DNA of 64,000 nucleotides from Cantharellus purpuraceus (taxonomy: Eukaryota > Basidiomycota > Agaricomycetes > Cantharellales > Hydnaceae). Each line of letters opens with the position of its first letter. Position 1 is the first letter of the stretch. Below the pieces are notes generated by a model that worked only from the letters and a program-made list of their open reading frames with translations, did not search any database and was not told where the DNA came from. The position numbers and the translations under genes were made by a program. The DNA lies in assembly GCA_025174535.1 (NCBI GenBank), contig JALBUN010000045.1, forward strand, positions 1,364,001-1,428,000, given 5' to 3'. This document shows positions 62,113 to 64,000 of this stretch, piece after piece.

Positions 62113-62491
62113 GGGGAGTGAAAAAGAATGAGGTGAAAAGAGTGAGTGAGTTGTGAACGATCCTCCGCTGTATAGCACGGCGCCAGTACAGTACCGGGAA
62201 TCGGTATCAGATATAAGACGCTTTGTATTTATCAGATTATTCCTGAATTACGTAATCCAGGGCATGTCTCATATTCGTGAGACAACGCAAAGCAAGAGGA
62301 CGGGAGTGGCCATTGAAACATAGAAGATGATACTTGTGTGATATATCTAGCCTACAAATGTGTAATATGCTGGAGTCGGTACGTATGCAAGGATATGACA
62401 ATGGTGAGGATGTAAAATGTGCGGGATGGGTAGACAAGAGTTGAAATATGACGGGTGACTTCGGAAAAGAACAAAGAATGCATAGTGGTCG
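62113..62491. other. Intergenic region between Apd1-like gene and RIM15
   Basis: About 380 bp; upstream of the Apd1-like gene and downstream of RIM15. No clear element seen. Confidence 0.5.
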
Positions 62492-64000
62492 CTATCGTGC
62501 AAGCCTCGTTGGAGCCTTGGAGCCATCTTGGCCCGTGGTTTTGAAACCTAGTTGACGCATAAGCGCAAGCAATTCATTCTTGGCGATAGGTTTTGCGAGA
62601 GCTGCAGCAAAAATATTGCTCGCGGAACCAGCGTCTTGTCCACTGTACGCGCTGACAGCAATGATGGGTGCGCTGGTGTTCTTGTTATTTGTGCTTTTGA
62701 TATACTTTGCAGCCTGCTCGCCGTCCACGACCGGCATGTGCATGTCCATGAGTATACAGTCGAACTCTGCAATGCAATCAGTAACAGCGTCATTTCCATC
62801 CGCCTATACTCACTGATGTCTCCTAAGGCAACGCTGATGGCTTCGGCGCCATCTGCAGCCAGCACACACCGACATCCCATCCGCGTTAAAAGTGTCTCTA
62901 ATATCTTTTGACTGATTGGGTTATCCTCCGCGACAAGACAAGTAACGGCTCGGTCACTAGCTGAATCGATGGGTTTCTTATCCCCTGAACCGAGCGACGA
63001 CAGAGGGGTTCCAAGCTCAAAATGGCTGGTAAGAGTCCGTGGCCACACATCTGAGGAATCGGAAGATGCCTGGTCTACACTAGATATCGATGCTGTACGC
63101 AATCGGCTAGGCATCGAATTCCTACGTGGGTCCCCTTCTAAATGACTCGCCTTGAAGCGTTCCACTGCGCCATATTCGGATGGCCGCCGCAGGTGACTTC
63201 CAAGACTTCCTGGCGTCAACGGGGTTGCTTGACTTGCCCTGGATGGTGATGATGCAATGGATGACGCTGAGGTAGAGGGTGAAGGGGGCCCAGGGTTTGA
63301 TGCAGCATTCTATACACATACGCATCAAGTACAGGTCAGAAGACGAAAAGTGCATGAAATGCGTACTCTGTCCAACCCAGTTACTACGCTAGGTGGTTTC
63401 TTGATCCGTTGCGAAATACTCTTTCGACGGTTGGTACCAGATGGGTCCAATCCAAGGACGCTCGAGAAGGTAAGGGGACTAGCAAAAGCAGGGGCTTTGC
63501 CGTCTGGCTTTGATTCGGTCCTAAGCTTACGAATGACGTCGTCATTGGCTTGCTTCAGAATAGGTAAGTTTTTGTAGCTAAATGCGCCAAAGTCGTCCGT
63601 GGCTGGTGAGTTTGCAGCATCTCGTCCTATAATTGGCACAGGGGCAGTTGTTGAATGTCCCGGGTAATCAAACCCTGAGGTTTCAGGTAGGACCGGGCGC
63701 GGTGGATTCTCTTCATCGTCTTGGAAAAGTTGTGGGAGCGCACCTCTCGGGTCGAAGTAGTCCGTAGACTCTGGATCAGTAACTTGAGGAATGAACTGCG
63801 CCTCTTGCGTTGTAACTTTGTCCCATTCCACTCCAGCAAAGAAAGGGTGTGCCTTGACCTCATCAGCGCCGTTGACACCGAGTCGCTTCAGGGGATCTGT
63901 GACCAAAAGCTTGGCCATGAAATCACGAGCCTCGTCCGAGTATTCAATCCAGTCTTCATGCCATTCGATGTGTCCCGAAAGAATGTTCGTGAAAACCTTT
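62492..64000 (-). CDS. RIM15: RIM15-type kinase, C-terminal part (kinase tail and response-regulator domain)
   Basis: Greatwall-related AGC kinase controlling quiescence entry; its 5' part lies beyond position 64000. The visible N-terminal end shows the last kinase-lobe helices (ILSGHIEWHEDWIEYS; LLVTDPLKRLG; HPFFAGVEWD) and the AGC tail (63960-63700). A Ser/Pro-rich linker follows, then a receiver domain: VTCLVAEDNPISQKIL with the acidic pocket Asp (about 62945), then across an intron (62817-62768) FDCILMDMHMPVVDG with the phospho-acceptor Asp (62748 region), and ending before KAPTRLAR at the stop. The kinase plus C-terminal receiver combination is characteristic of Rim15/Cek1 proteins. The receiver keeps its catalytic residues, so phosphorelay input is possible, though often weak in this family. 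Confidence 0.92.

Overview
The window is a piece of a filamentous basidiomycete chromosome, most likely an Agaricomycete. Three things point there: short (about 50-65 bp) introns in every host gene, the host gene families present, and chromodomain-bearing Ty3/gypsy elements and tyrosine-recombinase remnants of a basidiomycete type. The retroelement families remind me of Ceratobasidiaceae/Rhizoctonia, but I would not insist on that. Two gene-rich flanks (1-13.5 kb and 54-64 kb) enclose about 39 kb of nested repeats.

Left flank. A KDM5/Lid2-type histone demethylase (minus, its 3' end lies outside the window), an intron-containing tRNA-Arg(UCU), the FG nucleoporin NSP1, the spliceosomal DEAD-box helicase PRP5, and, divergent from PRP5 across 138 bp, a proteasome regulator of the PI31 family.

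Repeat block (14.66-53.9 kb). I resolve six repeat families by matching copies inside the window and reading target-site duplications (TSDs). G1 is a chromoviral Ty3/gypsy element of about 6.4 kb (LTR-G1, 362 bp). G2 is a second chromoviral gypsy (LTR-G2, about 520 bp). LTR-V is a 1.43-kb solo LTR family and LTR-S is an LTR-like family. X is a 1.42-kb TG...CA element with 4-bp TSDs that carries its own ORF. MITE-A is 565 bp with 16-bp terminal inverted repeats and TAA/TTA TSDs. G1 forms a tandem array: truncated gag, LTR, copy A, LTR, copy B, LTR. Copies differ largely by CpG to TpG/CpA transitions, some of which create stop codons.

Most unusual content. (1) A 144-145-residue protein of unknown function occurs in two unrelated contexts: between pol and the polypurine tract of G1, and inside the LTR-like X element, where it stays open in all three copies. 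It looks like an accessory gene family of fungal LTR elements. (2) A G2 element is circularly permuted: its two LTRs abut head to tail, its gag and pol lie on opposite sides of that junction, and it is bounded by two X copies whose flanks are exchanged. The enclosing solo LTR-G2 still has matching ATTGA TSDs 16.2 kb apart. The simplest reading is that a 2-LTR circle of G2, carrying an X copy, recombined into another X copy in the chromosome. (3) G2 carries an antisense ORF between pol and its 3' LTR, with a charged helix and a Zn(II)2Cys6-like cysteine pattern. (4) The LTR promoters carry motif arrays (TGACTCA; ATAGGGG/GATA) that resemble nutrient and stress response sites.

Right flank. A BAHD-type acyltransferase, a small Tim17-like membrane protein, the AGC kinase SCH9, an Apd1/Aim32-like thioredoxin-fold [2Fe-2S] protein, and the C-terminal half of a RIM15 kinase with its response-regulator domain. 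SCH9 and RIM15, which act in one nutrient-signalling pathway in yeasts, lie within about 5 kb of each other. All calls are from reading the sequence; no database search was run.
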